This document shows positions 8,711 to 15,591 of a stretch of 64,000 nt of DNA, in pieces. Source of the DNA: Lachnospiraceae bacterium (GTDB lineage: Bacteria > Bacillota > Clostridia > Lachnospirales > Lachnospiraceae); assembly GCA_022799175.1 (NCBI GenBank), contig JAAWNY010000006.1:1-64000 (forward strand), in the 5' to 3' direction. The translations under genes and the position numbers were made by a program. Every line of letters starts with the position of its first letter. The stretch's first letter is position 1. The notes beneath the pieces are model-generated. The model worked only from the letters and a program-made list of their open reading frames with translations, had not been told where the DNA came from and ran no database searches.

Positions 8711-9808
8711 ATGGACAAAAATTTATATATGGATATTCATATTATTCAGACAGTTCCACCCAGTTGCGTAAACAGAGACGATACAGGAAGTCCCAAGATG
8801 GCGATGTATGGAGGGACGATGCGGGCGAGAGTATCTTCGCAGGCATGGAAAAGAGCTATGAGACAGATGTTTAAAGAGTTGTTTTCAGCGGATTTTATCG
8901 GGTATCGAACGAAAAGGCTTCCGGAACTGATTGCTGCCAAAATGTATGAAGGTCATGAGGAGCTTGATAGTGAAGCTGTTGGGAAAACGGTGAATGATGT
9001 ATTGGCATTAGCTGGTGTCAAAGCGGGAGGCGATAAAAAGTCTACCCTCTTTTTTGCAAGTTCCCAGCAGATTAAAAATATTGCTGAATTGGCAGTAAAA
9101 TACCATAAAGATACTTTTTCTAAAGAATCCAAAAAGAAAATATTCAAAGCAGATCTGGAAAAAGCAGTGAATGATAATCCTAGCGTAGATATTTTGCTGT
9201 TTGGACGGATGGCAGCAAGTAATGTCAGTTTGAATTATGATGCGGCGGCACAAGTGGCGCACAGCATATCGACTCATACCGTGAGTAACGAATATGATTA
9301 TTTTACGGCAGTAGATGACTGTGGAGAAAAGGATACCGCTGGTGCAGGGCATCTGGGCACAGTAGAATTTAATTCGTCTACTTTATACCGCTATGCGACG
9401 GTGAATATCCGGGAATTGGCGGATAATCTGGAAGTAAATGAGCTGAAAATGGCGGTGAGGGGATTTACAGAAGCGTTTATCCGTTCCATGCCTACAGGTA
9501 GGCAAAATACGTTTGCTAACAGGACACTTCCTAGTCTGGTATACGTCGCAATGAGGGAGGATCAGCCAATTAATCTGGCAGGAGCTTTTGAAAGACCGGT
9601 AGTTGCCAGAGACAAGGGTTATGTGGAAGAATCAAAAAGGATATTAGCCGAATATGCAGGAAAAGTATATGCGGATTATGTGGCGGCTCCGTCTAAGGCG
9701 TGGGCAGTTGGTGGAACATGTGGAGATTTGGCAGAACAGGTAAATTTGGCAGAGCTTTTGGAAATGATTGAACAAGAAACGGGAAGGTATCTTGGGGAAG
9801 GGAAGTGA
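8711..9808 (+). CDS. cas7: Cascade backbone subunit Cas7e (CasC/Cse4)
   Basis: Six copies of this protein normally form the Cascade backbone that coats the crRNA spacer. The 365-aa sequence opens with the diagnostic pattern of Cas7e: DIHIIQTVPPSCVNRDDTGSP, then MYGGTMRARVSSQAWKRAMR. A later SLNYDAAAQVAHSISTHTV segment is also typical of the family. The length is close to E. coli CasC (about 363 aa). The ribosome site GGAGTGAAAGACAG precedes the ATG, which is 13 bases after the cse2 stop. No frameshift or missing motif is seen. Confidence 0.95.
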   Translation: MDKNLYMDIHIIQTVPPSCVNRDDTGSPKMAMYGGTMRARVSSQAWKRAMRQMFKELFSADFIGYRTKRLPELIAAKMYEGHEELDSEAVGKTVNDVLALAGVKAGGDKKSTLFFASSQQIKNIAELAVKYHKDTFSKESKKKIFKADLEKAVNDNPSVDILLFGRMAASNVSLNYDAAAQVAHSISTHTVSNEYDYFTAVDDCGEKDTAGAGHLGTVEFNSSTLYRYATVNIRELADNLEVNELKMAVRGFTEAFIRSMPTGRQNTFANRTLPSLVYVAMREDQPINLAGAFERPVVARDKGYVEESKRILAEYAGKVYADYVAAPSKAWAVGGTCGDLAEQVNLAELLEMIEQETGRYLGEGK

Positions 9809-9812
9809 CAAA

Positions 9813-10508
9813 GTGTACACGTTATTGCTTCGGTTAAGTGCGCCATTACAGTCATGGGGATCCGAATCCGTATATGATAACCGAGAAACGGATGATATGC
9901 CCACGAAAAGTGGAGTGATCGGAATGCTGGCGGCGGCTTTGGGAAGAAAAAGATCGGATTCTCTGGAGGATTTAGTGAAGCTGAAATTTGGTGTTAGAAT
10001 CGATCAGCAGGGAAGGCGGTTGAAAGATTTTCAGATCACACAAATGGGCGAAAAATTAAATGCCAATCTTTCCTATCGTATTTATTTAAGTGATGCCATA
10101 TTTCTGGTGGGACTAGAATGTGAGGATATCGATTTCTTAAAAAATCTGGAGGAAGCTCTTAGGCATCCAAGATTTGCAGTCTTTTTAGGTAGACGTTCCT
10201 GCCCTCCGACACAGCTTCTTGTATTAGGAATACGAGACAACAATTTATATCAGTCTCTTTTGGAGGAAGAGTGGCTGGTGCCAGACTGGAAAAGGAAAGC
10301 GTTTTTTCGCTATTCAGATAAACGAAATTTAAGAATTGTCGCCGATGCTATGGAAGGAACGGCAATTAAGAAAGATATGCCAATTTCATATTCGCCTTTC
10401 AGACGAGAATATGGATATCGGTACATAAGAGAGATGCCTGGAAAAACTGTGGAAAAAAATCCGTATTTTGTTTCAACAGATCAAGATCCTATGATGGAAT
10501 TGAGGTGA
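9813..10508 (+). CDS. cas5: Cascade subunit Cas5e (CasD)
   Basis: Cas5e caps the Cascade backbone and binds the 5' handle of the crRNA. I place the start at GTG 9813, giving VYTLLLRLSAPLQSWG, the standard Cas5e N-terminus, with GGAAG seven bases upstream and four bases after the cas7 stop. The earlier ATG of the ORF track at 9768 would add 15 residues unlike the family. The motif TDDMPTKSGVIGMLAAALG (glycine-rich loop) and the FLGRRSCPPTQ segment near residue 130 are typical. The product is 231 aa, normal length. It overlaps the following cas6e region by only a few bases. Confidence 0.93.
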   Translation: MYTLLLRLSAPLQSWGSESVYDNRETDDMPTKSGVIGMLAAALGRKRSDSLEDLVKLKFGVRIDQQGRRLKDFQITQMGEKLNANLSYRIYLSDAIFLVGLECEDIDFLKNLEEALRHPRFAVFLGRRSCPPTQLLVLGIRDNNLYQSLLEEEWLVPDWKRKAFFRYSDKRNLRIVADAMEGTAIKKDMPISYSPFRREYGYRYIREMPGKTVEKNPYFVSTDQDPMMELR

Positions 10509-10513
10509 GAGGG

Positions 10514-11143
10514 ATGTATATTTCAAGAGTTCCATTGGATGTGTCAAGAAGAAAAACGCAGATTGCTCTGGTTTCACCTAATAAGATTCATGGTGCCGTA
10601 GAGGAAGCTTTTTCTGAAAAGCAGGACAGAAACTTGTGGCGAATTGATATACTGAAAGGTAGAACATATCTGCTGATCATAAGCGCTATGAAACCGGATT
10701 TGTCAAGAATAGCAGTTCAATTTGGTTTTGAGGAAGACTGGGGCGAGACGAAAGAATATGACGGATTGCTGAAACGTATTGATAAGGGATCGGCATGGCA
10801 TTTTCGGTTGGCAGCAAATCCTGTTCATAGTGTTAAAGATGGAGAAAAGAGAGGAAAAGTTACAGCGCATACTTCGGAAAAATATCAACTGGAGTGGCTG
10901 AATCGTCAGGCAGCAAAAAAGGGATTTCGTATTTTGCCTGATGGGGCATATGTTGTGGAATCTGGCTGGAAGATTTTTAAAAAAGCAAATTTCCAGCAAA
11001 AAGTGCGTATTTTTGAAGCGGTGTATGAGGGAACATTGTATGTGGAAGATGTTGATGCTTTTAGAGATACACTTGTAAGCGGTATAGGCCGGGAAAAAGC
11101 GTATGGTATGGGTTTACTTACTGTTGTAAAAGCGGAGGTATAG
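10514..11143 (+). CDS. cas6e: crRNA-processing endoribonuclease Cas6e (CasE)
   Basis: Cas6e cuts the pre-crRNA at the base of the repeat hairpin and stays bound to the 3' handle. With ATG 10514 as start (GAGGTG six bases upstream) the protein begins MYISRVPLDVSRRKTQ, as in the family. It has a His at position 26 (NKIHGAVEEAF), where E. coli CasE has its catalytic His26. The C-terminal glycine-rich loop GIGREKAYGMGLLTV is present. The track start at GTG 10505 adds only three residues. The length of 209 aa is normal. The repeats of the array form the expected short GC hairpin for this enzyme. Confidence 0.93.
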   Translation: MYISRVPLDVSRRKTQIALVSPNKIHGAVEEAFSEKQDRNLWRIDILKGRTYLLIISAMKPDLSRIAVQFGFEEDWGETKEYDGLLKRIDKGSAWHFRLAANPVHSVKDGEKRGKVTAHTSEKYQLEWLNRQAAKKGFRILPDGAYVVESGWKIFKKANFQQKVRIFEAVYEGTLYVEDVDAFRDTLVSGIGREKAYGMGLLTVVKAEV

Positions 11144-12091
11144 ATGAAAAATAAGGAAGGGAGAGAGAAACCAGGAATTTCGTCATTGCCGCGCATGCAA
11201 GATCGTATGACATTTATCTACTTAGAAAGATGCAAAATCAGTAGAGACAACACTACGATTACCGTGAAAGATGAAAGTGGAGTTACTTATATTCCGGCTG
11301 CGGCAATTTCCGTTTTACTATTAGGACCTGGGACTAATGCAACCCATAGGGCAATGGAGCTGATCAGTGATATGGGTGTTACTATTATTTGGACAGGTGA
11401 ACATGGGGTTCGGTTTTATGCTTATGGGAGGGCGCTTACGAATCATGCAACGCTTTTACTTAAACAGGCACAGATGGTAAGCAATGAGAAAAAACATATT
11501 CAAGTTGCGAGAATGATGTATCAACTGAGATTTCCTAATGAAGATGTCTCAAAATTGACTATGCAGCAGTTGAGAGGAAGGGAAGGTAGTAGGATTCGTC
11601 GGATTTATCGGGAGCAATCAGAAAAGTGGAATATATCCTGGACAAAAAGAAATTATTGCCCAGATGATTATGAAAGCGGAGATCCTGTCAACCAGGCATT
11701 GTCTGCCGGAAATGCTTGCTTATATGGCCTTGCCCATGCGGTCATATGTGCTCTTGGATGTTCACCAGGATTAGGGTTCGTTCATGTGGGACATGAATTA
11801 TCATTTGTGTATGATATTGCGGATCTATATAAAGCGGAAACAACAATCCCCATTGCTTTTGAGATAGCAGCAGACAAGGTGGAGGATATCGGGAGTGTTG
11901 TAAGACGAAGATTAAGGGAAGAATGGAAAAAGGGTCATATTTTAGACCGGATGGTTCATGATATAAAGTTTTTACTTTCAGATGGTCAGTGGCAGGAAGA
12001 GGATTATAAAAGTACGGTTTATCTTTGGGATAATATACAGGGTGAATTGGAGCATGGTATTTCCTATACAGAGGCAGGTGATGAAGGGTGA
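11144..12091 (+). CDS. cas1: CRISPR integrase Cas1 (type I-E)
   Basis: Cas1 with Cas2 captures prespacers and integrates them at the leader-proximal repeat. The 315-aa protein has the three metal ligands in the family layout: Glu147 in GREGSRIRRIY, His214 in FVHVGHELSFVYD and Asp227 in DIADLYK. The spacing of 13 residues between the last two equals that of E. coli His208/Asp221. The start has CGGAGG nine bases upstream. The gene overlaps the next (cas2) by the four bases GTGA, so the two integrase subunits are translationally coupled. It appears fully functional. Confidence 0.95.
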   Translation: MKNKEGREKPGISSLPRMQDRMTFIYLERCKISRDNTTITVKDESGVTYIPAAAISVLLLGPGTNATHRAMELISDMGVTIIWTGEHGVRFYAYGRALTNHATLLLKQAQMVSNEKKHIQVARMMYQLRFPNEDVSKLTMQQLRGREGSRIRRIYREQSEKWNISWTKRNYCPDDYESGDPVNQALSAGNACLYGLAHAVICALGCSPGLGFVHVGHELSFVYDIADLYKAETTIPIAFEIAADKVEDIGSVVRRRLREEWKKGHILDRMVHDIKFLLSDGQWQEEDYKSTVYLWDNIQGELEHGISYTEAGDEG

Positions 12092-12960
12092 TTGTGGTAT
12101 GTGTCACCAATTGTCCGCCAGGGTTGAAAGGTGATTTGTCAAAATGGTTGTGTGAAGTGAACACAGGAGTCTATATAGGGAAATTAAGTGCTAAAGTGCG
12201 GGAAGAGTTATGGCTCAGGATTTGTGATAGTATCAGAACCGGGCAAGCAACCATGGTTTATTCTACAAACAATGAGCAGGGGTATGCATTTTTGACTCAT
12301 AATACAACATGGATTGCGACAGATTATGAAGGAATTACTTTAATGAAACGTCCGCTACCATTAAATAATGATTCTATAAATAATACTTTGTGGAAGCCAG
12401 GGTTTAGTAAGGCATCGAAATATGGGAAAATGGGTGGTGGTAAGAAAAATAGAGTATCTGCTGACTATGTTATTATAGATGTGGAAACAACAGGGCTGGA
12501 TTATGAGAAAGATAGGATCCTGGAAATAGGGCTATTGAAGATCAAAGGGAATGAAATAAAAGAACAATTACAATGCTTTGTGCAAGGTAAAAAAGCGATA
12601 CCAAAAACGGTAACAAAATTAACTGGAATCACAAATGAGCTAATCGAAAGACAAGGGATTACAGAAGAAGAAGCGTTTGAGAAGATTCAGGAATTTATTG
12701 ATTGTGATCTGGTTCTTGGTTATCAAGTACAATTTGATATAAATTTTATTTTCAGGATAGGAGAGCGGATAGGAAAACGTTTGATGATAAAAAGAACAAG
12801 AGATGTCTTACAGATTGCTCGTCAGAAAATAGATGAACTGGAAAATTATCAACTGAAAACGGTGGCAGAATACTTTTCTTTAGATGTCAGTAATATGCAT
12901 AGGGCATTGACAGACTGCATATTAACTTATAAGATATATTTGGAACTAAATAAATTATGA
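12088..12960 (+). CDS. cas2: Cas2 fused to a DEDDh 3'-5' exonuclease
   Basis: The 290-aa product has two parts. Residues 1-95 are a type I-E Cas2 (MIVVCVTNCPPGLKGDLSKWL, then NTGVYIGKLSAKVREELW, ending TDYEGITLMKRPL). After a basic linker, residues 125-290 form a DnaQ-like exonuclease with all five DEDDh residues: Asp131 and Glu133 (DVETTG), Asp217 (QVQFDINF), His271 and Asp276 (HRALTD). Cas2-DEDDh fusions are known in some I-E systems, for example Megasphaera, where the exonuclease trims prespacers to integrable length. That role is inferred here. This locus has no cas4. The GTG start overlaps the cas1 stop by four bases. Confidence 0.93.
   Translation: MIVVCVTNCPPGLKGDLSKWLCEVNTGVYIGKLSAKVREELWLRICDSIRTGQATMVYSTNNEQGYAFLTHNTTWIATDYEGITLMKRPLPLNNDSINNTLWKPGFSKASKYGKMGGGKKNRVSADYVIIDVETTGLDYEKDRILEIGLLKIKGNEIKEQLQCFVQGKKAIPKTVTKLTGITNELIERQGITEEEAFEKIQEFIDCDLVLGYQVQFDINFIFRIGERIGKRLMIKRTRDVLQIARQKIDELENYQLKTVAEYFSLDVSNMHRALTDCILTYKIYLELNKL
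12907..12935 (+). promoter_or_regulatory. Possible array promoter inside the 3' end of cas2
   Basis: A perfect -35 hexamer TTGACA (12907-12912) lies in the codons for the LTD of the exonuclease motif III. It is 17 bases from TAAGAT (12930-12935), a 4/6 match to the -10 consensus. Transcription would start near 12942, just before the array. The hexamer is also forced partly by coding, so chance is a real alternative. Confidence 0.3.
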
Positions 12961-12968
12961 TGAAATGG

Positions 12969-13001
12969 GATGAAAGATCCTTATGTTTTCATCGTTTTTT
13001 T
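12969..13001 (+). terminator. Terminator-like hairpin in the CRISPR leader
   Basis: GATGAAA (12969-12975) pairs with TTTCATC (12987-12993) and is followed by G and seven T's (12995-13001). It would end the cas transcript, yet it sits only four bases before the first repeat, within the 44-base leader. The stem is short, so it may be weak or simply reflect AT-rich leader sequence. Confidence 0.4.
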
Positions 13002-13004
13002 AGT

Positions 13005-13277
13005 GTGTTCCCCGCGTGAGCGGGGGTGATCCTAATGCAAAGCCCAATACATCCCCAATTATTAAGTGTTCCCCGCGTGAGCGGGGGTGATCCTGTTATC
13101 ATCTATGAGGGAAAATGGCAGAATCAGTGTTCCCCGCGTGAGCGGGGGTGATCCTTTGTTTAGATGCTGGCCATTATGGAAAGTATAGTGTTCCCCGCGT
13201 GAGCGGGGGTGATCCTCGTTGATGATTATAACTTAGATTCCATTTTTCGTGTTCCCCGCATAAGCGGGGAGGATCTT
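13005..13277 (+). CRISPR. Type I-E CRISPR array, 5 repeats and 4 spacers
   Basis: Repeats of 29 bases beginning GTGTTCCCCGCG and ending GGTGATCCT lie at 13005, 13066, 13127 and 13188, identical to one another. A fifth copy at 13249-13277 has five changes (positions 12, 14, 22, 23, 28). All four spacers are exactly 32 bases, the I-E standard. The inner CCCCGC/GCGGGG palindrome is the Cas6e hairpin. The degenerate copy is at the cas-distal end, so the leader is the 44-base AT-rich stretch between cas2 and the first repeat. Read in one frame, spacer 3 (13156-13187) encodes CLDAGHYGKY, an N-acetylmuramoyl-L-alanine amidase motif. Confidence 0.97.
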
Positions 13278-13379
13278 ACATAAAAAATGTGAATGCAATG
13301 AATAAAATGATTTGTATAAAGAACCAAAAGACCAAGAAGAAAGTTGAGTACTAAAACTAAATTTAGAGGAATCGAAAAA

Positions 13380-14282
13380 ATGAAAGATAAAAAAGTATTG
13401 AATTTTGGTTCACTGAATATTGATTATACGTATACAGTCAGCCGCTTTGTCCGGGAAGGTGAAACGATTTCATCAAAGGACCTGAAATGTTATTCTGGAG
13501 GAAAAGGGCTGAACCAGTCGTTGGCTCTTGGAAGAAGTGGTGCGAAGGTATGGCATGCAGGCGCTGTAGGAGCAGATGGGAAATTTCTGGTGGAAGAACT
13601 GGAACAAGCTGGGGTGCATACAGAATATATTCACATGATGGAAGAACCTACCGGACATGCAATCATTCAAAAAACAGAGTCTGGAGAAAATGGGATTTTA
13701 CTATACGGTGGTGCCAATCAAAAGATAACAAAAGCACAGATCGATGAAACGATGGAACATTTTGGGGAGGGAGATTTTTTGATTCTTCAAAATGAAATCA
13801 GTGAAACGATTTATCTGATGGAGCAGGGCTACGCAAAAGGAATGCGGATTGTTTTTACCCCAGCACCGATGAATGAGAGTGTCAGAGAATATCCAGTTGC
13901 CTATACAGAGTATCTGGTACTGAATGAAACGGAGGCAGAAGGCTTTTGTGGGAAAGGCAGTCTGGAAGAAGCGATAAAAAAGCTGTCTGAAAAGTTTCCA
14001 TCGGTGAAGATTATTCTGACCTTGGGAAAACAAGGAGCCTGGTATATACATGGAAAAGAAACATATTTTCAGCAGATTGTAGAGGTACCGGTTGTCGACA
14101 CAACGGCGGCCGGTGATACGTTTACAGGATATTTTGTTGGTGCCATAATAAGGGGAATGGAGATATGGCAGGCGATGGCAATGGCAGCGGCGGCAGCTGC
14201 CATCGCAGTATCGCGTCCGGGAGCGGCGCCTTCTATTCCGGTTTGGGATGAGGTAAAATATGTGATAAATACCATAAAATAA
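13380..14282 (+). CDS. PfkB-family sugar kinase, ribokinase-like
   Basis: Phosphorylates a sugar or nucleoside with ATP; ribose is the best guess but not proven. The 300-aa product has the family signatures in order: NFGSLNIDYTY at the N-terminus, the substrate glycine pair in YSGGKGLNQSLALGRSG, and the C-terminal anion-hole motif DTTAAGDTFTGYF carrying the catalytic Asp. The start ATG 13380 is preferred because AGAGG lies upstream and the product starts at the first core strand. The track start at TTG 13344 has no convincing site. The gene stands alone between the CRISPR array and a strong terminator, with no ribose transporter beside it. Confidence 0.85.
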   Translation: MKDKKVLNFGSLNIDYTYTVSRFVREGETISSKDLKCYSGGKGLNQSLALGRSGAKVWHAGAVGADGKFLVEELEQAGVHTEYIHMMEEPTGHAIIQKTESGENGILLYGGANQKITKAQIDETMEHFGEGDFLILQNEISETIYLMEQGYAKGMRIVFTPAPMNESVREYPVAYTEYLVLNETEAEGFCGKGSLEEAIKKLSEKFPSVKIILTLGKQGAWYIHGKETYFQQIVEVPVVDTTAAGDTFTGYFVGAIIRGMEIWQAMAMAAAAAAIAVSRPGAAPSIPVWDEVKYVINTIK

Positions 14283-14292
14283 CAGTTCAAAG

Positions 14293-14348
14293 GCAGCAAA
14301 GAATCCATTAAGTTATAGAAGGCTGAGCGGGATTCTTTGCTGCTTTTT
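14293..14348 (+). terminator. Rho-independent terminator after the sugar kinase
   Basis: A 14-bp perfect stem (GCAGCAAAGAATCC at 14293-14306 pairing with GGATTCTTTGCTGC at 14330-14343) is followed by TTTTT. It lies between convergent genes and mainly serves the plus strand. Confidence 0.85.
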
Positions 14349-14369
14349 GATGGATGAAACCGTAGTCCG

Positions 14370-15326
14370 TTACATGCCATCTCGAGAAAGCTCGTCATAG
14401 CATTCTCTGAGAACCCTACAGGAGGTTCCCAATCTGTCATTTTCTTCCGGAGTTAGGGATAATTTGAGCACCCGCTGCACGCCGTTTTTATTAATGATAC
14501 AGGGAACTCCGGAAAACACATCGGTTTGTCCATACTCCCCTTTCAGCATAGCAGAAACCGTAAGAACACTATTTTCGTCGCCGAGAATTGCTTTGGTGAT
14601 TCGGGTCAGAGCCATACCGATACCATAATAAGTAGCGTGCTTGGCTTCGATGATTTTGTATGCGGCTTCCTGAACTTCTTTTTCGATTTCTGTTAATTGC
14701 TGTCTGTCAATTTCAGGATTATCTGCGCATAGTTCCAGAATGGATTTTGTGGCTATTTGAGCCTGACTCCAAGGTACGAACTCGCTATCTCCATGTTCTC
14801 CCATGACGTAGGCATGAACATTTTTCGGATCGACCCGTAGATATTCACCCAAAAGATAACGTAGTCTGGCTGTGTCTAATGCCGTGCCAGTGCCAAGTAC
14901 TTTTCTGGGATTAAAACCTGATAACATGTAGGTGATTTTGGTCATGATATCAACCGGATTGGTAGCAACAAGAAAAATTCCATCAAATCCAGAAGCAGTG
15001 ACCGGTTCGATAATGGATTGGAATACTTTGGCATTTCGTTTGAGAAGAGCGAGTCGGGTTTCGCCTGGTTTTTGAGCGACTCCGGCACTAATCACTACAA
15101 TATCGGCATCTTTACAGTCTTCGTATTCTCCCGCATAGATTTTCATGTTGGCGGCAGAGAAGGCAAGCCCATGATTTAAGTCCATAGCCTCGCCCTCGGC
15201 TCGTTTTTTATCCAGATCAAGCAGAACCAATTCATCACAGACATTCTGATTTAAAAGGGCGTAAGCATAACTCATTCCGACCATTCCCGTGCCCACTAAT
15301 ACGACTTTTCGCTTGTCATTAATCAT
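14370..15326 (-). CDS. ldh: L-lactate dehydrogenase
   Basis: Reduces pyruvate to L-lactate with NADH, regenerating NAD during fermentation. The 318-aa protein has the Rossmann start VVLVGTGMVGMSYA, the substrate-loop residues Gln85 and Arg91 (AQKPGETR) that select lactate rather than malate, NPVD near 124-127, and the catalytic His178 in MGEHGDSEFVPWS. The length is normal. The start has AGAGG ahead of the ATG. It is divergent from the PTS gene and convergent with the sugar kinase, so it is probably a single-gene unit linked functionally to sugar uptake next door. Confidence 0.95.
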   Translation of the reverse strand: MINDKRKVVLVGTGMVGMSYAYALLNQNVCDELVLLDLDKKRAEGEAMDLNHGLAFSAANMKIYAGEYEDCKDADIVVISAGVAQKPGETRLALLKRNAKVFQSIIEPVTASGFDGIFLVATNPVDIMTKITYMLSGFNPRKVLGTGTALDTARLRYLLGEYLRVDPKNVHAYVMGEHGDSEFVPWSQAQIATKSILELCADNPEIDRQQLTEIEKEVQEAAYKIIEAKHATYYGIGMALTRITKAILGDENSVLTVSAMLKGEYGQTDVFSGVPCIINKNGVQRVLKLSLTPEENDRLGTSCRVLRECYDELSRDGM

Positions 15327-15412
15327 AATCAGACCTCTTTTTTATATAATTTTAGTTGTTTTGATGATATACTCTTAGTATTCCAGATTGCGGGAAAAAT
15401 ATGAATTTGATA

Positions 15413-15441
15413 TTGACAAAAGTCTTCTGCCATTTTATACT
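15413..15441 (+). promoter_or_regulatory. Promoter of the PTS gene
   Basis: TTGACA (15413-15418), 17 bases, TATACT (15436-15441): a near-consensus sigma-A promoter. It sits just upstream of the RAT-like element, so the start point falls right before the leader structure. Confidence 0.75.
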
Positions 15442-15448
15442 TTATCTA

Positions 15449-15534
15449 GTGTGTTACTGATAAAGAAGTTCTATCAGGCATAAACTACCCATAACGCGGC
15501 AATATTGCTGTGGAAAGGGGGTTTATGCCTTTTT
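15449..15534 (+). promoter_or_regulatory. RAT/terminator antitermination leader of the PTS gene
   Basis: The leader begins with GTGTTACTGATAAAG, closely matching the ribonucleic antiterminator core (TGTTACTGATAAAGCAGGCA) bound by BglG/LicT/GlcT proteins. Its end overlaps the left arm of a terminator: AGGCATAAAC (15476-15485) pairs with GTTTATGCCT (15521-15530), followed by TTTT. Binding of the antiterminator would prevent the terminator, so the permease is made only when its sugar is present. A BglG-family gene lies directly downstream of the permease and is the likely partner. Confidence 0.8.
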
Positions 15535-15591
15535 GCTGTGTATGGGTAGTATGATGTTGCACAAATCCAAAAAAGAAAGCAGGGAAAAGAA

